From: Eubacterium sp.
GTDB lineage: Bacteria; Bacillota; Clostridia; Lachnospirales; Lachnospiraceae
Direction of reading: 5' to 3'
Length of the DNA stretch: 64,000 nucleotides
Assembly (NCBI GenBank): GCA_017430325.1
Contig: JAFRNE010000020.1
Location: 1 to 64,000 of the forward strand
The translations under genes were made by a program, and so were the position numbers. Under the pieces are notes generated by a model. The model was not told where the DNA came from. It did not search any database and saw nothing but the letters and a program-made list of their open reading frames with translations. Below, in pieces: positions 8,111 to 18,900 of this stretch (its first letter is position 1; each line of letters opens with the position of its first letter).

Positions 8111-11100
8111 CTATCGCCCTTTACGTTTCTTTAATATAATGACTCCCGCTGCCGAAACCACCATCATCAAAAGCGAAAGGCCTATCATAGAATCGTCACC
8201 TGTCTTCGGCTGCATATCATAATTGACCGGCTTCTCTTCGACCACTTTTTCAAGCTTTTCCTCTACCGTCTCGGCATATACAGGAAAGTCCTCTCTTGTA
8301 TCTCCATCTGTAAGGATCTTGATATTTACTAATCCCATAAGTTCAAGATAATAGAGATAAATATTATAATCATCTCCTTCCCTAAGTCTTTCGATGATCT
8401 TCTCTTTTTCGGTAAGCTTCTCTATTATCTTCTCGGTATTATTCTCTACTATCTTTTCATAGTGCTCTTCCGTTTTTTCGATCACAGTCTCTTTTCGACA
8501 TCTCGGATAATAAACTGTCTGTCCCTCATCATCTATATCCGCATGTTTCGCAACAATACCTCTTTCTTCTCCGTTGCATATAAGAAGCTCCTCAAACACA
8601 ACCAGTGCTACACCTTTCTGACTCTCCTCATCATTCACAGCTACATCATTCTGATCACTATCTTCATCCTGTGATGCATAACCCTCAATCACATCGTTTC
8701 CCGTCATATCCGCCTCAAATGATATTTTTACCGCAATGCTTCCACTGCTCTTTTCCGGCGTGAAGACTTCTGAATAAGCAATAACCTCTTCTCCATTTTT
8801 ATCTTTGTAAGGTTCACCGGTAAGACGGTCCATAAGCCTGGCTCTTATCACATAATCATAGCCCACCGGGATATTTTCGTAAGATACCACATCAGTTATC
8901 TCGATAGTCTCACGCCATTCACCGGTTTTGATGCCGCTGTAATCATCCCTCGCATGCGTAGATATCTTCGGAAAACAAACGATCTGCTGAGAATCACTGC
9001 TGTCATCATGCCTTCCGACCAATACTCCCTCCGCAAAGAGTTCCTCTGAGATATAAACCGTTTCTCCAGCAAGAAAGCTGCTGTCAAAGGAAAATACTAC
9101 CACTGCCTCTCCGTCCTTTTCCTCCGGAGTAAACTCAGTTTCTGCAGTAACCGCTTCACCGGCATCATCCAGCACCGGACTGCCATCCGGATATCTTATA
9201 CATCCCTTGATCAGATAGCTGTTACCCGGGGTCAGATTTTCAAAAAGAACATAGTCTGCTATCCGGCATTCCTCACCGGCAAAAACAGCATTCGTCCTGC
9301 TGCCGCTTTCCTCTCCGTATCCCGCGAGCTGTCCGGAAGCAAGCGTTCTCACCTTTGGAAAACTTATCGTCTGCTCCTTATCCGAAACATTCTCATGAAT
9401 AACGATAAGGTGACCGGCCTCATCATAAAGTCTCTCAAATACAACCACCGACTTCCCTTCAAGGCTTTTTGCATCAAGTTCAAACGAGAGAACCACACTG
9501 CCATTAAGCCCTGTATTTACAAGCTTTTTCTCGCAGGTCACTTCATGACCGTTATCATCAAGCACACTCGTTCCATCCGTAAATACAAGTCTGCCCTGAA
9601 CCTTGTATTTTCCGGCAGGCAGATTTTTGTATTTAAACTCATCAATTATTACCGTTCCGTCCTCAGCAAATGCCTCCTGCAGACCCTGCTCAGTCCTTGC
9701 ACTTGTCGACGCATCCGGAATATGCACAGTCTGCCCCTCATCATTTATATTTTCATGACTGCCAATACTCGTTCCGGTCATCGTCGAAAGATTTCCTTTA
9801 TATAAATATTCAAAAAATACAACATCCTTCCCGACAAGCCGTGAAAGATCACAGTCAACCGCCACCTCGACACTTCCGCTGCTTCCCCCGGCGGTAAAGA
9901 CCTTCCTGCCTTCAGCAATAACCTTTCCGCCCTCCTTAGAAACCAGCTTCGTAAACAATGTATAGCTCTGTCCCTTTACCGCATCACTGTACTCAACTAC
10001 ATCTATCAGCCTTGCATTTTCAGCAGCCCGAGCCACCTGTGTCAGGGTAACCGAATCATTCGCACGTGTTGAAAGCTTAACAAACCTGTCATTCGTAAAA
10101 GTTCTGCTTATGACCTTTCCTTCATCGCCGGCCCTAACCTCAACCGTTATCGGTTCGACATCCTCGGCATAGTAACCCTCCGGAACTATTTCTCTGATCT
10201 CATAGAGTCCCGTCGGAAAAGCCCCCGCATCATTATTTATCTCCGATGCCAATCTGCTTTCTGTACCGAATATCCAGGTTCCGACTTTAGCCTTCACGGT
10301 ATTTGTCTCCTTAGTATGAGGTGCATAGGAAGAAGCACTGCTCCAATATCCGTTTTCATCAGTCACAACCTCAATACTCTCACCGCTTGTCAGATTTTTG
10401 ATCACAAAGTGTACGCCCTGCATTCCCCTGCCGGTCACCCGGTCATTCTTCTGCAGCGAGAGGTCCCCTCTTAGCACAAGATTCTTCACAGTTATTTCAG
10501 TGCCCGTCGCTATCTCCTTATCACCCACAAATACACCATCCGCCGTATATCTGACGATCATCCTTCTGCCGGAAATACTCACCGCAGCCCCGTTCCTGCT
10601 CGTTAAATTATAGCTTCCGCCATTCTCGGAATAATCCTTCGGTGCCTTTGTCTCTTCTATAACTATCGTTCCTAAAGGCAGCACTCTCCTGCCGTTTTTA
10701 TCAAGATAAAAATCATCCGAACCTCCTCCGGCAGCCACCGCACTCGCGGCAAAGCTTATCCTTCCGCTGCTGTCTGCCCTGAACCTCCAGGTTCTGTCAG
10801 GATTCACTCCCTGAAGCTGGTCAATACTCTCATAATAAGGCTGCGCTGCAGTTCCCTTATAATATTTCACAGTAAATTCAGCCCCCGAAATATCGGCGCC
10901 ATCCACTCGCAAACCTTCGTTGTCCGTCTTCCGAATCGACAAATCAAATAAAATATCATCCGGCTTTTTGACCATCTCATAAGATATATAGCTCTGAACC
11001 ATCTCTGCAGAACCGTTATAAATATATCTGTAAACATGAAAATCATAATCCTCACAGGCAGAGATATTTTCCTCACCAAGAGCCGCCGTTATCCATCCCC

Positions 11101-12691
11101 TGATCATATCCTCGTCATATTCGAAGCTGTACGGAAGCGTTGAATTAGAATCCGCCGCACCATTATATTTCCAGTTCCAGTAGCACATGGCCAGATGTCC
11201 GTGGTGTGAGGAAAATATAGTATAGTCCTCATCCCCCAGCCTGATCTTATGTGTCAGCAGATAAAATGCCAGATAATATCCAGTTTTCTCAGCATCACTG
11301 CCCTGCTTATCCTCATATATCTCACTCTTCGTCATCGGAATATAACAATATAGTTCATCTTCATTATCCAGAGTTTCATCATCAAATCCATTATGATCAT
11401 TATCGACGCAGAGCGCCTCGTTTCCATTATCCGCTGTATATCTATAAAAATGATAATAAGGCGGATCATACGAATCTCCCGCGCCCTCATTTACAATATA
11501 TGAGCCCTCCGTAGGTCTCTCCGTCAGGGCGACTCTGAACCATGGATCCTGCTCGTTATCATCGCCGTAATCATGCTCATCAGCCACCTCGGTCTCCTCA
11601 GGAACATAGTCAGCCGGAAATACTCTGCCCGATTTCAAAATACCGTCGTAGCCCATACTCATGCACTGCGCAAGTATTCCCGAGAGTCTTGCGGCCGCCT
11701 CTGAGGTGGAATCGGAAACAACATTATAATCGACCGTTGCCCCGTAATTTGAAGTGCTTAACCTTGCGCCCCTGCTGTCACAGGCGCCGGCAACCACAGC
11801 ACTGTCGATATTTCCCGGAATATAGTATTTTACATCCCTGCCGAAATTACCGGCAGCGCCGATGACGATTATCCCTTCAGCAAAGGCCATATCGATTGCA
11901 TCCCTTATCAACTCATTTTCGGGAGCAGCAAATGCGGAAACAGACAGATTTATGATGTCTACTCCGCACTCCACCGCATAACAGATCGCCGCGTAAATAT
12001 CAGCCGCACTGCCCTTTCCATCACTACCGAGTGCCTTTATGGAAAGCACATTCGCCTCCGGATATTCTTCCTTTATGAAACCGTAAACTCTGTTTCCATG
12101 GCCGTTGTCATCCATACCATTGCCGTCATCGATAATACTTACTCTGCCAACCAGCTCCGATGAATCTATACCGGTATCGATAACCGCTATCGTTCCGGAC
12201 GGAACCACCGGCGCCTCATCTACCAGCTGTTCCAGTCTGCCCAGACCTCCTTCGCCACTGTCACAGATACCGAAGCTCTCATCATCGCCCTTGGAAGCCT
12301 CATCATCGCTCTCGGAAGTCTCATCATCCGAAACCGTAAACTCCACATTTATATCAACAAAATCAGCACACTCTCTGAAATAACAGTAAGCTGCCACTGT
12401 CTCTTCGACCGTCTCAAAGCGTACAAGATAAACCTCGTTGTAGCTTGAAACAACATTCATTCCATCAAAAATAGCCGGGTTGCTGCTTCCAACAAGAAGC
12501 TCCCTCCCGGAAAAATCAAGACCGCCCCCCGCAGGATCAATGTTAATATCATCTATATTTAAAACACCCCCGGTCTTAGACGGTACGTTATATTCACTTG
12601 TCTCATTTGCGTATGCTATCGGAATAGATACATGCGAACCAATCATTGCCCCCGTCAAAATAAGCGCAATGATCCTCTTAAAATTAAACAT
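8111..12691 (-). CDS. Sortase-anchored subtilase / SpaA / VaFE-repeat surface protein
   Basis: A 1,526-residue protein. The start at 12691 follows GGAAGGAG and opens a signal peptide (MFNFKRIIALILTG, cut near YANE). A subtilisin-like (S8) domain spans about 160-345 with Asp172 (VIDTG), His198 (GHGN), oxyanion Asn282 (AAGN) and Ser330 in an atypical DSTSEAAA context instead of GTSMAAP. A Cys-containing region follows (about 400-570). Next are two SpaA/Cna-B-like domains (about 580-915), then four repeats of the VaFE type, each starting with an I-x-D-x-x-x-Y-x-N-L/I-like strand and ending HENVSDxEQTI. A Glu/Lys coiled coil (about 1430-1475), sortase motif QPKTGD (about 1494), hydrophobic helix and basic tail end the protein. 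It is probably a wall-anchored stalk with a protease head. Confidence 0.8.
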   Translation of the reverse strand: MFNFKRIIALILTGAMIGSHVSIPIAYANETSEYNVPSKTGGVLNIDDINIDPAGGGLDFSGRELLVGSSNPAIFDGMNVVSSYNEVYLVRFETVEETVAAYCYFRECADFVDINVEFTVSDDETSESDDEASKGDDESFGICDSGEGGLGRLEQLVDEAPVVPSGTIAVIDTGIDSSELVGRVSIIDDGNGMDDNGHGNRVYGFIKEEYPEANVLSIKALGSDGKGSAADIYAAICYAVECGVDIINLSVSAFAAPENELIRDAIDMAFAEGIIVIGAAGNFGRDVKYYIPGNIDSAVVAGACDSRGARLSTSNYGATVDYNVVSDSTSEAAARLSGILAQCMSMGYDGILKSGRVFPADYVPEETEVADEHDYGDDNEQDPWFRVALTERPTEGSYIVNEGAGDSYDPPYYHFYRYTADNGNEALCVDNDHNGFDDETLDNEDELYCYIPMTKSEIYEDKQGSDAEKTGYYLAFYLLTHKIRLGDEDYTIFSSHHGHLAMCYWNWKYNGAADSNSTLPYSFEYDEDMIRGWITAALGEENISACEDYDFHVYRYIYNGSAEMVQSYISYEMVKKPDDILFDLSIRKTDNEGLRVDGADISGAEFTVKYYKGTAAQPYYESIDQLQGVNPDRTWRFRADSSGRISFAASAVAAGGGSDDFYLDKNGRRVLPLGTIVIEETKAPKDYSENGGSYNLTSRNGAAVSISGRRMIVRYTADGVFVGDKEIATGTEITVKNLVLRGDLSLQKNDRVTGRGMQGVHFVIKNLTSGESIEVVTDENGYWSSASSYAPHTKETNTVKAKVGTWIFGTESRLASEINNDAGAFPTGLYEIREIVPEGYYAEDVEPITVEVRAGDEGKVISRTFTNDRFVKLSTRANDSVTLTQVARAAENARLIDVVEYSDAVKGQSYTLFTKLVSKEGGKVIAEGRKVFTAGGSSGSVEVAVDCDLSRLVGKDVVFFEYLYKGNLSTMTGTSIGSHENINDEGQTVHIPDASTSARTEQGLQEAFAEDGTVIIDEFKYKNLPAGKYKVQGRLVFTDGTSVLDDNGHEVTCEKKLVNTGLNGSVVLSFELDAKSLEGKSVVVFERLYDEAGHLIVIHENVSDKEQTISFPKVRTLASGQLAGYGEESGSRTNAVFAGEECRIADYVLFENLTPGNSYLIKGCIRYPDGSPVLDDAGEAVTAETEFTPEEKDGEAVVVFSFDSSFLAGETVYISEELFAEGVLVGRHDDSSDSQQIVCFPKISTHARDDYSGIKTGEWRETIEITDVVSYENIPVGYDYVIRARLMDRLTGEPYKDKNGEEVIAYSEVFTPEKSSGSIAVKISFEADMTGNDVIEGYASQDEDSDQNDVAVNDEESQKGVALVVFEELLICNGEERGIVAKHADIDDEGQTVYYPRCRKETVIEKTEEHYEKIVENNTEKIIEKLTEKEKIIERLREGDDYNIYLYYLELMGLVNIKILTDGDTREDFPVYAETVEEKLEKVVEEKPVNYDMQPKTGDDSMIGLSLLMMVVSAAGVIILKKRKGR

Positions 12692-12809
12692 ATCGAATCT
12701 CCTTCCATCTCTTACGATCCGGAAAGAAATCATCAGAACAACCGCAGCTATGCACTGCGCTGCGTGTGAATTAAGTATAAATGGCTTCCACTAAAATATC
12801 AAGTGTAAT

Positions 12810-13104
12810 TTATGAAATATCTCCAAGCAGCTTTTTCAGCTCCTTGATCTCATCTCTAGAATCCGTACCGATCTCTGTTGTGATAAGATCTCGCACAGCC
12901 TTCCTTATCCGCATCAAGTATTGCAACCAGTGTGATCTCCGGAATATCAAGTCCTTCACGAAGAAGATTGATTCCAACAAGCACGTCAAATACACCCATT
13001 CTGAGATCACGGACTATCTCCATTCTCTCCATGGTATCTATATCCGAATGCAGGTATTTAACCCTTACATCCAGTTCCTTAAGGTAAGCTGTCAGCTCCT
13101 CCAT
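12810..13104 (-). pseudogene. Decayed second copy of the uvrB 3' end
   Basis: Conceptual translation in two frames matches the C-terminal part of the intact UvrB at 28269-30263. The first block runs from [11 protein letters not shown] through [11 protein letters not shown] to DADKEG. In another frame IRKAVRDLI and finally EIKELKKLLGDIS follow. Between DADKEG and IRKAVRDL about 194 bp are missing compared with intact uvrB, exactly between two copies of AGGAAGGCT, which shifts the frame. A second deletion removes the region before the terminal UvrC-binding segment. No start or upstream motor domains remain. The rest of 12734-13221 holds nothing I recognise. Confidence 0.85.
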
Positions 13105-13221
13105 TCATACTGTTCATATGCCAGTACTGACAATCTCTGCCCCACCGGCACTTCCTGCTGTAATTCTTCATAAGACTGCTTCAGCAGCAGACTGCTCTGC
13201 TGCCGATCATCATGTATTATT

Positions 13222-15318
13222 CTACTCTGATTTCTTGTAAATATATATCGCCGCAGACATCCTCGGAATGATAACCGTAAGAGTATTGTTCTGCACCATA
13301 TATTTATTATCCTCAAGATCATAGCCGCCTTCGTGTGTCAGCAGCACTCTGGTCATGACTCTGTTATTCGGGACACCCAGCTGCCTTACATGCAGGTTGA
13401 GTCTCTTGTCCTCGTAGTCACAGTTGAGTATCGTAACTGCCGCTTCATTGTCGGTAAATCTACCGAAGGCGATACATTTATTGCTGCCATGCAGCTTGAT
13501 AAGCGAGCCCCTCATCAGAGCCTCACTCTCCTTGTGTATCCTGATCACATCCTTGTGAAAAGCAATGAGTGACTTGTCCTCATGTCCCCAAGGATAGGTT
13601 CTTCTCGAGTCCGGATCGGTCCAGCCGCAGACACCTGCTTCATCACCGTAATAGATGGTCGGCGCGCCCGGCCAGGTCATCTGAAATACGACCGCCTCTC
13701 GGAAGATATCCTTATTTACATTTTCATTTGCGGCCTCAGCGCCGAGAGTATGCGTTCTTCCTACACGCCTGTTGGTCCTGGTAAGGAACCTTGAGTGGTC
13801 GTGATTCGACAGCTCATTCATGGCAACCTCAAGAGAATTCTGATTGAAGAAGGCCATGTAATATCTCATGCTCTGCCAGAAGAAATCCGGATTGCCCAGG
13901 AAGTCTCCTCTGAACTCGTCACTGTGCTTCTCAACGCCTGTAAGGAACCAGGTGATAGGCTCCATAAAGGCTCCGTAATTCATTATCGTATCCCACTGGT
14001 CTCCCTCGAGCCATGGCTTCGGATTACCGTAGTGCTCCGCAAGGATGATGGCGTTCGGATTTGCGCTTCTTACCGCATTTCTGAAATCACGCCAGAACCT
14101 GTGGTTGTATTCCTCGGACGAACCGAGATCAGCGGCAACGTCAAGCCTCCAGCCGTCACAGTTATATGGCGGTGAAACCCACTTTTTGCCAATCTCCATT
14201 ATATAATCATGGAGCTTTTCAGACTCCTCATAATTAAGTTTAGGGAGGGTATCATGTCCCCACCAACCGTCGTAGCTGCCGTTATAAGGCCATGCATTAT
14301 GATCACGGAACTTGAAGAAGCTGCTGTACGGGCTGTCCTTTGATACATAGGCACCCTTTTCGTAGCCCTCGCGGTTTTCATATATCCTCTCGCGGTCGAT
14401 CCACTTATTAAAAGAACCGCAGTGGTTAAATACGCCATCGAGTATTACCTTGATGCCTCTCTTATGAGCCTCCTCCACCAGCTTGATAAAGAAACGGTTT
14501 GAAGCTCTGAGATTTTCTTTATTTGTTACTCTGTCGATATATCTTCCCGCCTGAGCATTCGATTCGGCATTGTCCTCTCCGATCAGATTGCCCTCATCGG
14601 AAACAATCTTTCCGAAATGCGGATCGATATAGTCATAGTCCTGAATATCGTATTTATGATTTGAAGGCGAAACAAAAAGCGGATTGAAATATATGGCATC
14701 GATGCCCAGATCCTGCAGATAATCAAGCTTATCCATAACGCCCTGAAGATCACCGCCGTAGAAGTTGCCCACGTCCATCGCATCAGGTATCTTGTTCCAG
14801 TCATCAACATGTTTTACCGGTCCGTTGATGTATCTGTACTCATTTGTAAGCACATCGTTTGATTTATCACCGTTGCAGAAACGATCAACATAGATCTGGT
14901 AAAATACAGCACCCTTCGCCCACTCAGGCACATAAAAATCAGGGATCAGCGTGAAGCTGTACTGCTCCTCCGGCTCCTTAACAACACCCAGCTTATTGTA
15001 GTAGATGGTTATATTTCCGGAACCGATCTCATAGTAATAGTAGCCCTTCTCGAAAAGAGGAGGAAGAGTTACCTCATAGTGATCAAAGAGCTTGTCATGG
15101 CTTGTCTTCTCGAGCTGCAGTCTCTGTCCGTTATAGATAACGTAAACATAATCCACATTATCCCTGGCAGTCCTGAACCTGAGAGTTACAGCATCTCCGG
15201 TCTTCGGCTCAGCCGGACTCCTGAAGCGCTCTGTACCGTCACTGAAAAGAGCCCCGTAATTAATTATAGGCTTGTAATTATAGATGTAATTGATAACACT
15301 CTGTGAACTACTGTACAT
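13222..15318 (-). CDS. GH13 alpha-glucanase (neopullulanase/cyclomaltodextrinase type)
   Basis: A 698-residue enzyme without signal peptide, so probably cytoplasmic. An N-terminal beta domain like CBM34 (about 1-125) is followed by the GH13 barrel: conserved region I DGVFNHCG; region II DGWRLDVAADLG with nucleophile Asp393; region III ILAEHYG with acid/base Glu428; region IV LSNHDHSRF with Asp507. The additional VGNFYGGDLQG motif fits GH13 subfamily 20-like enzymes. It probably hydrolyses alpha-1,4/1,6 bonds of maltodextrins, pullulan fragments or cyclodextrins. The exact substrate cannot be read from sequence. It is a single gene, not next to glgP at 45-47 kb. Confidence 0.88.
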   Translation of the reverse strand: MYSSSQSVINYIYNYKPIINYGALFSDGTERFRSPAEPKTGDAVTLRFRTARDNVDYVYVIYNGQRLQLEKTSHDKLFDHYEVTLPPLFEKGYYYYEIGSGNITIYYNKLGVVKEPEEQYSFTLIPDFYVPEWAKGAVFYQIYVDRFCNGDKSNDVLTNEYRYINGPVKHVDDWNKIPDAMDVGNFYGGDLQGVMDKLDYLQDLGIDAIYFNPLFVSPSNHKYDIQDYDYIDPHFGKIVSDEGNLIGEDNAESNAQAGRYIDRVTNKENLRASNRFFIKLVEEAHKRGIKVILDGVFNHCGSFNKWIDRERIYENREGYEKGAYVSKDSPYSSFFKFRDHNAWPYNGSYDGWWGHDTLPKLNYEESEKLHDYIMEIGKKWVSPPYNCDGWRLDVAADLGSSEEYNHRFWRDFRNAVRSANPNAIILAEHYGNPKPWLEGDQWDTIMNYGAFMEPITWFLTGVEKHSDEFRGDFLGNPDFFWQSMRYYMAFFNQNSLEVAMNELSNHDHSRFLTRTNRRVGRTHTLGAEAANENVNKDIFREAVVFQMTWPGAPTIYYGDEAGVCGWTDPDSRRTYPWGHEDKSLIAFHKDVIRIHKESEALMRGSLIKLHGSNKCIAFGRFTDNEAAVTILNCDYEDKRLNLHVRQLGVPNNRVMTRVLLTHEGGYDLEDNKYMVQNNTLTVIIPRMSAAIYIYKKSE

Positions 15319-15385
15319 GTCCCAAATATCTCCTGTTTAACCTTAGCCTATTATCCTTCAAATCACCGCCATTTTCAAGGATTAT

Positions 15386-15688
15386 TCACACCTCGTAGTC
15401 CATGCAGACTCTGAGCTTTGCGTTAGGTCTGACTTTGCCGTCAGCAACCGCAACGTGTGCAGGATGAACAGCATAACCCTTAAGAGACGCCTCATCCTCA
15501 AAGCTTGAATCAAGCATAAGATCTGCATTTGATGATTCAAGTCCTTCTGTTATTACCTTTATATCAATAAGTCCCGGAATCTGACCTGCAAGTCCTTCGA
15601 GACCTTCTTTAATATCCTTCTTAACTGCCGATCTTCCGCCCTCTGTAAGCTCATCCTTCAGCTGCCATAAAATAATATGCTTAACCAT
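15386..15688 (-). CDS. Dabb (stress-responsive A/B barrel) domain protein
   Basis: A 100-residue protein. It begins MVKHIILWQLKDE and carries the typical Dabb pattern HIILWQLK...L..IPG......G.........D.........L..Y..HP.H, a dimeric ferredoxin-like barrel. AAGGAGG lies 7 bases before the ATG at 15688; a longer frame to 15739 lacks an SD. The cellular role of these proteins is poorly defined. Confidence 0.8.
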   Translation of the reverse strand: MVKHIILWQLKDELTEGGRSAVKKDIKEGLEGLAGQIPGLIDIKVITEGLESSNADLMLDSSFEDEASLKGYAVHPAHVAVADGKVRPNAKLRVCMDYEV

Positions 15689-15930
15689 CCTGTCCTCCTT
15701 GTTCCGCACGAATACCGGTTCATGCATCTTCTTAATCAAAAGGCTATATCGCTTAAAATACAGCCTATATCGTCCTTGGTTACAACATATACACTATACC
15801 AAAAATCCGGTCAAAATAACAGAGATTAATGTCTTTTTCTCTTTTTTCGTATTTGGGGTGCCATGTGTTCTTGATGTGCATGCTGGGATGTGAGTGCATG
15901 GCTTGTTACTTTGCTTTGTTGCGGATTCAT

Positions 15931-15975
15931 AAATGGGAATACTTAGATCTGAAAAGCACAAAGGAGTCTATATAG
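15931..15975 (+). pseudogene. Remnant of a paralogue of the 1,342-aa protein gene
   Basis: Fifteen codons (KWEYLDLKSTKESI then stop) match residues 8-17 of the 1,342-aa protein at 30519 (KWEYLNLKTT), with 29 of the first 32 bases identical. Just upstream GTTGCGGATT (15918-15927) equals the sequence at 30380-30389 in the 1,342-aa gene's leader. About 150 bp between box and codon 8 have therefore been lost. No start codon or SD is left. It sits 6 bp from the end of the 2,188-aa gene. Confidence 0.7.
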
Positions 15976-15980
15976 TTTTA

Positions 15981-18900
15981 CTATTTTTTAGACATTCTGC
16001 CTTTTTTCTTTTTCTCCTCTTCTTTTTTACGTTTCTTCTCGTCTACTTTCTTTTTCTTACTGTTTTCTTTTTCATCTTCCTTCTTATCTTCTTTCTTATT
16101 AGAGGATTTATCAGCTTTTTCTTTAGATTTATCTATATTCTTATCATTTTCTTTATCTAACTCTTTTTCATCAAGGTCTATTCCTTTTGTATATTTAGTT
16201 CCAAGACGTTTGAAAGCATTACCCTTATTATCCCATATTACTTCATAGATAACATCTACATAGTCAGAAAGAAGCGCACTATCTTCTATATCCTTCATCT
16301 GAAGCGTATCGGCAGTATTTTCTTTCATTTTCTTGAAAGTACTGGCACATATATCAGTGTATTCTTTTACAAGCTTATTTTCGAGAATATTCATCTGCAT
16401 TCTCGATTTTACAAACTCATCACTACTATTTTCCAATGTAAGATTATCATATGTAGTCTTAGCAGTCTTATAATTCTGATAATATTCTTTGAATTTAGGA
16501 TTCTTCTCAAATACTCTGGCCATTTCTTTTTCAAATACATCTGCTTTGGATGTATCTCTTAATCTTTCAACAAAATCCATAACGTATTTGCTGGTTTTAT
16601 ATTTAGATGCCATTATAGTATCAAGAGGGTCTCCACCGGCTTTTTCAAATTCCTTTACCAGTTTATCTTCAGCAGTTGAAGGATACATTAAGTTATCAAG
16701 AGATTTTATATTTGTAGATATCGAACCTATATCTACGGTAAATACCGTCATGAGCTTCTCAAAAGCGAGATCATCAAATGGAGGTGTAAGTGCCTTTTTA
16801 TTCATCTCCTCGATTCTTTCTTTTGTTTCATATTCTGTAAAAAGACCATTTGTAAATGCTGATGAAGTAATGAAACCGGATATATAAGACAGCTGTCTTT
16901 TTGATTCAATTGAAAGATCACCACTCTCTTTATATTCTTCCTTAAGCTTTTTATATAGTTTTCTCCACTCATCAACCTTTTTAGGAAATGTATCGAGAGT
17001 TATTTGCTCAGAACCAATATTTGAATCCAAAAGCTCATTATATCTGTCATAATACTTTTTCTTATATTTTTCTACATCATCTTTAACATCTATTCCTTCT
17101 GCAATTTTCTGCATCAATGGCGATATTTCTTCTACAAAATTCAATGCCTCTTTATTACTAAATTTTTCCAAAAGCATAGACGACAGCGTATAAGAGCTGT
17201 CATACTTATAGTTGCCTTTTTCATCCTTTTCAAGCATCATTCTCTGGAAGACAACTCTTGGATCCATAGAGTTTTTGATGCTTTCATCAAGAGGCATCCT
17301 CTCTATTCTATCAAGGCTTCTTCTGACGTCGACAGTTGCCTGTTTAATCTCGCTCATACTATTTTCCAGACGCTGCTGACACTGCGAGAAATTCTGAAGT
17401 TCCGCAGGGAGCTTAATGCCCAGACTTTGAGCTTTAGTCAGCGAAAGAAGAATCTTTATACCTGCATCTTCAGGAGAACCTGTATTAAATATTTTATCCA
17501 GTTCTTTGATATATCGCTGTTTAACTTCAGGACTAATCTCTTCATAGCCTATAGGATTTTTAGACTTCTTATCTTCTTTTATAGACATATTGATAAGCTC
17601 TGACATAGCTTCAACGAAATATTCAGGCTTCTTGCTTACAACCGACATCATCATCTTCATTATCTCAGTAACCTTTTCATGATGTAACTTAGAAGCATTA
17701 CCATAGTCTAATATAGTAGCACCATCATCACTTACCATGATATTACCGGAATGAAGATCTCCGTGTCTGAAATTATAATTATTAAGCGGATTCCATGCGG
17801 AACCAAAAAGCGCTTCTCCTGTCCACAGCTTTGCAACCTTGCCTACATATTCTCCGTATTGAAGAGATTTGTACATATTATTCTTGAGATTATCAAATGA
17901 TTCATCAACCTCAGTTATATTATCCAATGTTAATTTATAGGTCTTTTGTTCCTTACTCGACTTACTCTGGAATGGTTTAAGAGAATTAACAGCAAGCTCT
18001 CTGGATTCTTTAATATGTCGGTCAAGTGTTATTCCTTCAGCCTTATTCATAATGAGATAATTCTCGGCCATAGGAACATCTATCAGGTCAACTGATTTAA
18101 CTTTTTCATCTTTATTTCCATATTTAGACTTGCCTGTCTTACAGTTCTTTGCCTCATTCTTAAGGTCAAATTCTTTTTCAATCTCTGAAAGCTGTGCAAG
18201 GAATCCTGCTTCTGTAGTTCTTGGTTTATGAGGCGGAACATTATTAATATTCTTAATATTTTGTTTATACTTAGCCACTTCACTGTCGGGCATATCAGCA
18301 AAAACAGCAGACCTCTTTATAAGAGGAAGTTCTCTTTTCATTCTCTCCTTGGCATCAGGTCTGAGAATTTTAATTACAGCCTCTTTTTCATCATTCTTAG
18401 GTCCTTTTATAGTACATAAAAATGTCTCTGCTACAGACGCTGCACCAAGTCTTTTCTCTATTTTTATATCCTTTATCTGTTTCTTACATTTGTCTTTAAT
18501 CTCCGAAATCGTCTGATTTACATATCTGGTATCTATCGGACGAAGATCTGATTTAACTACATTTATAGCATTTCTGAGTTCCGGAACAACTATGTATTCA
18601 GGAACACCCTGCATCATTTTCTGCATCACAGGACCGGCGCCCTTCAGTGATGATGCAAAATACTCTCCTCCCTTTTCTTTCTCAGTACTTTCCTTATCAT
18701 TTTTCTTGAAGTCTTTAATAATATACGAAAGCATCTGACGTTTATCTTCAGGATTTGAATCTCTGAAATAATCATTCATCAAGGTCTGAAGGAATTTACC
18801 CTGACCTGCTTCTTTGTTATATCTCAGATTATTCTGTGCATATTCCAGATATTCTTTATCCGCGTTCTTATCACCTTCCAGATTGAATATATTTGGAATA

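Noticed and set aside
13092..13322. A 76-codon frame after the uvrB remnant
   Set aside because: It overlaps the GH13 gene end and has no recognisable content.
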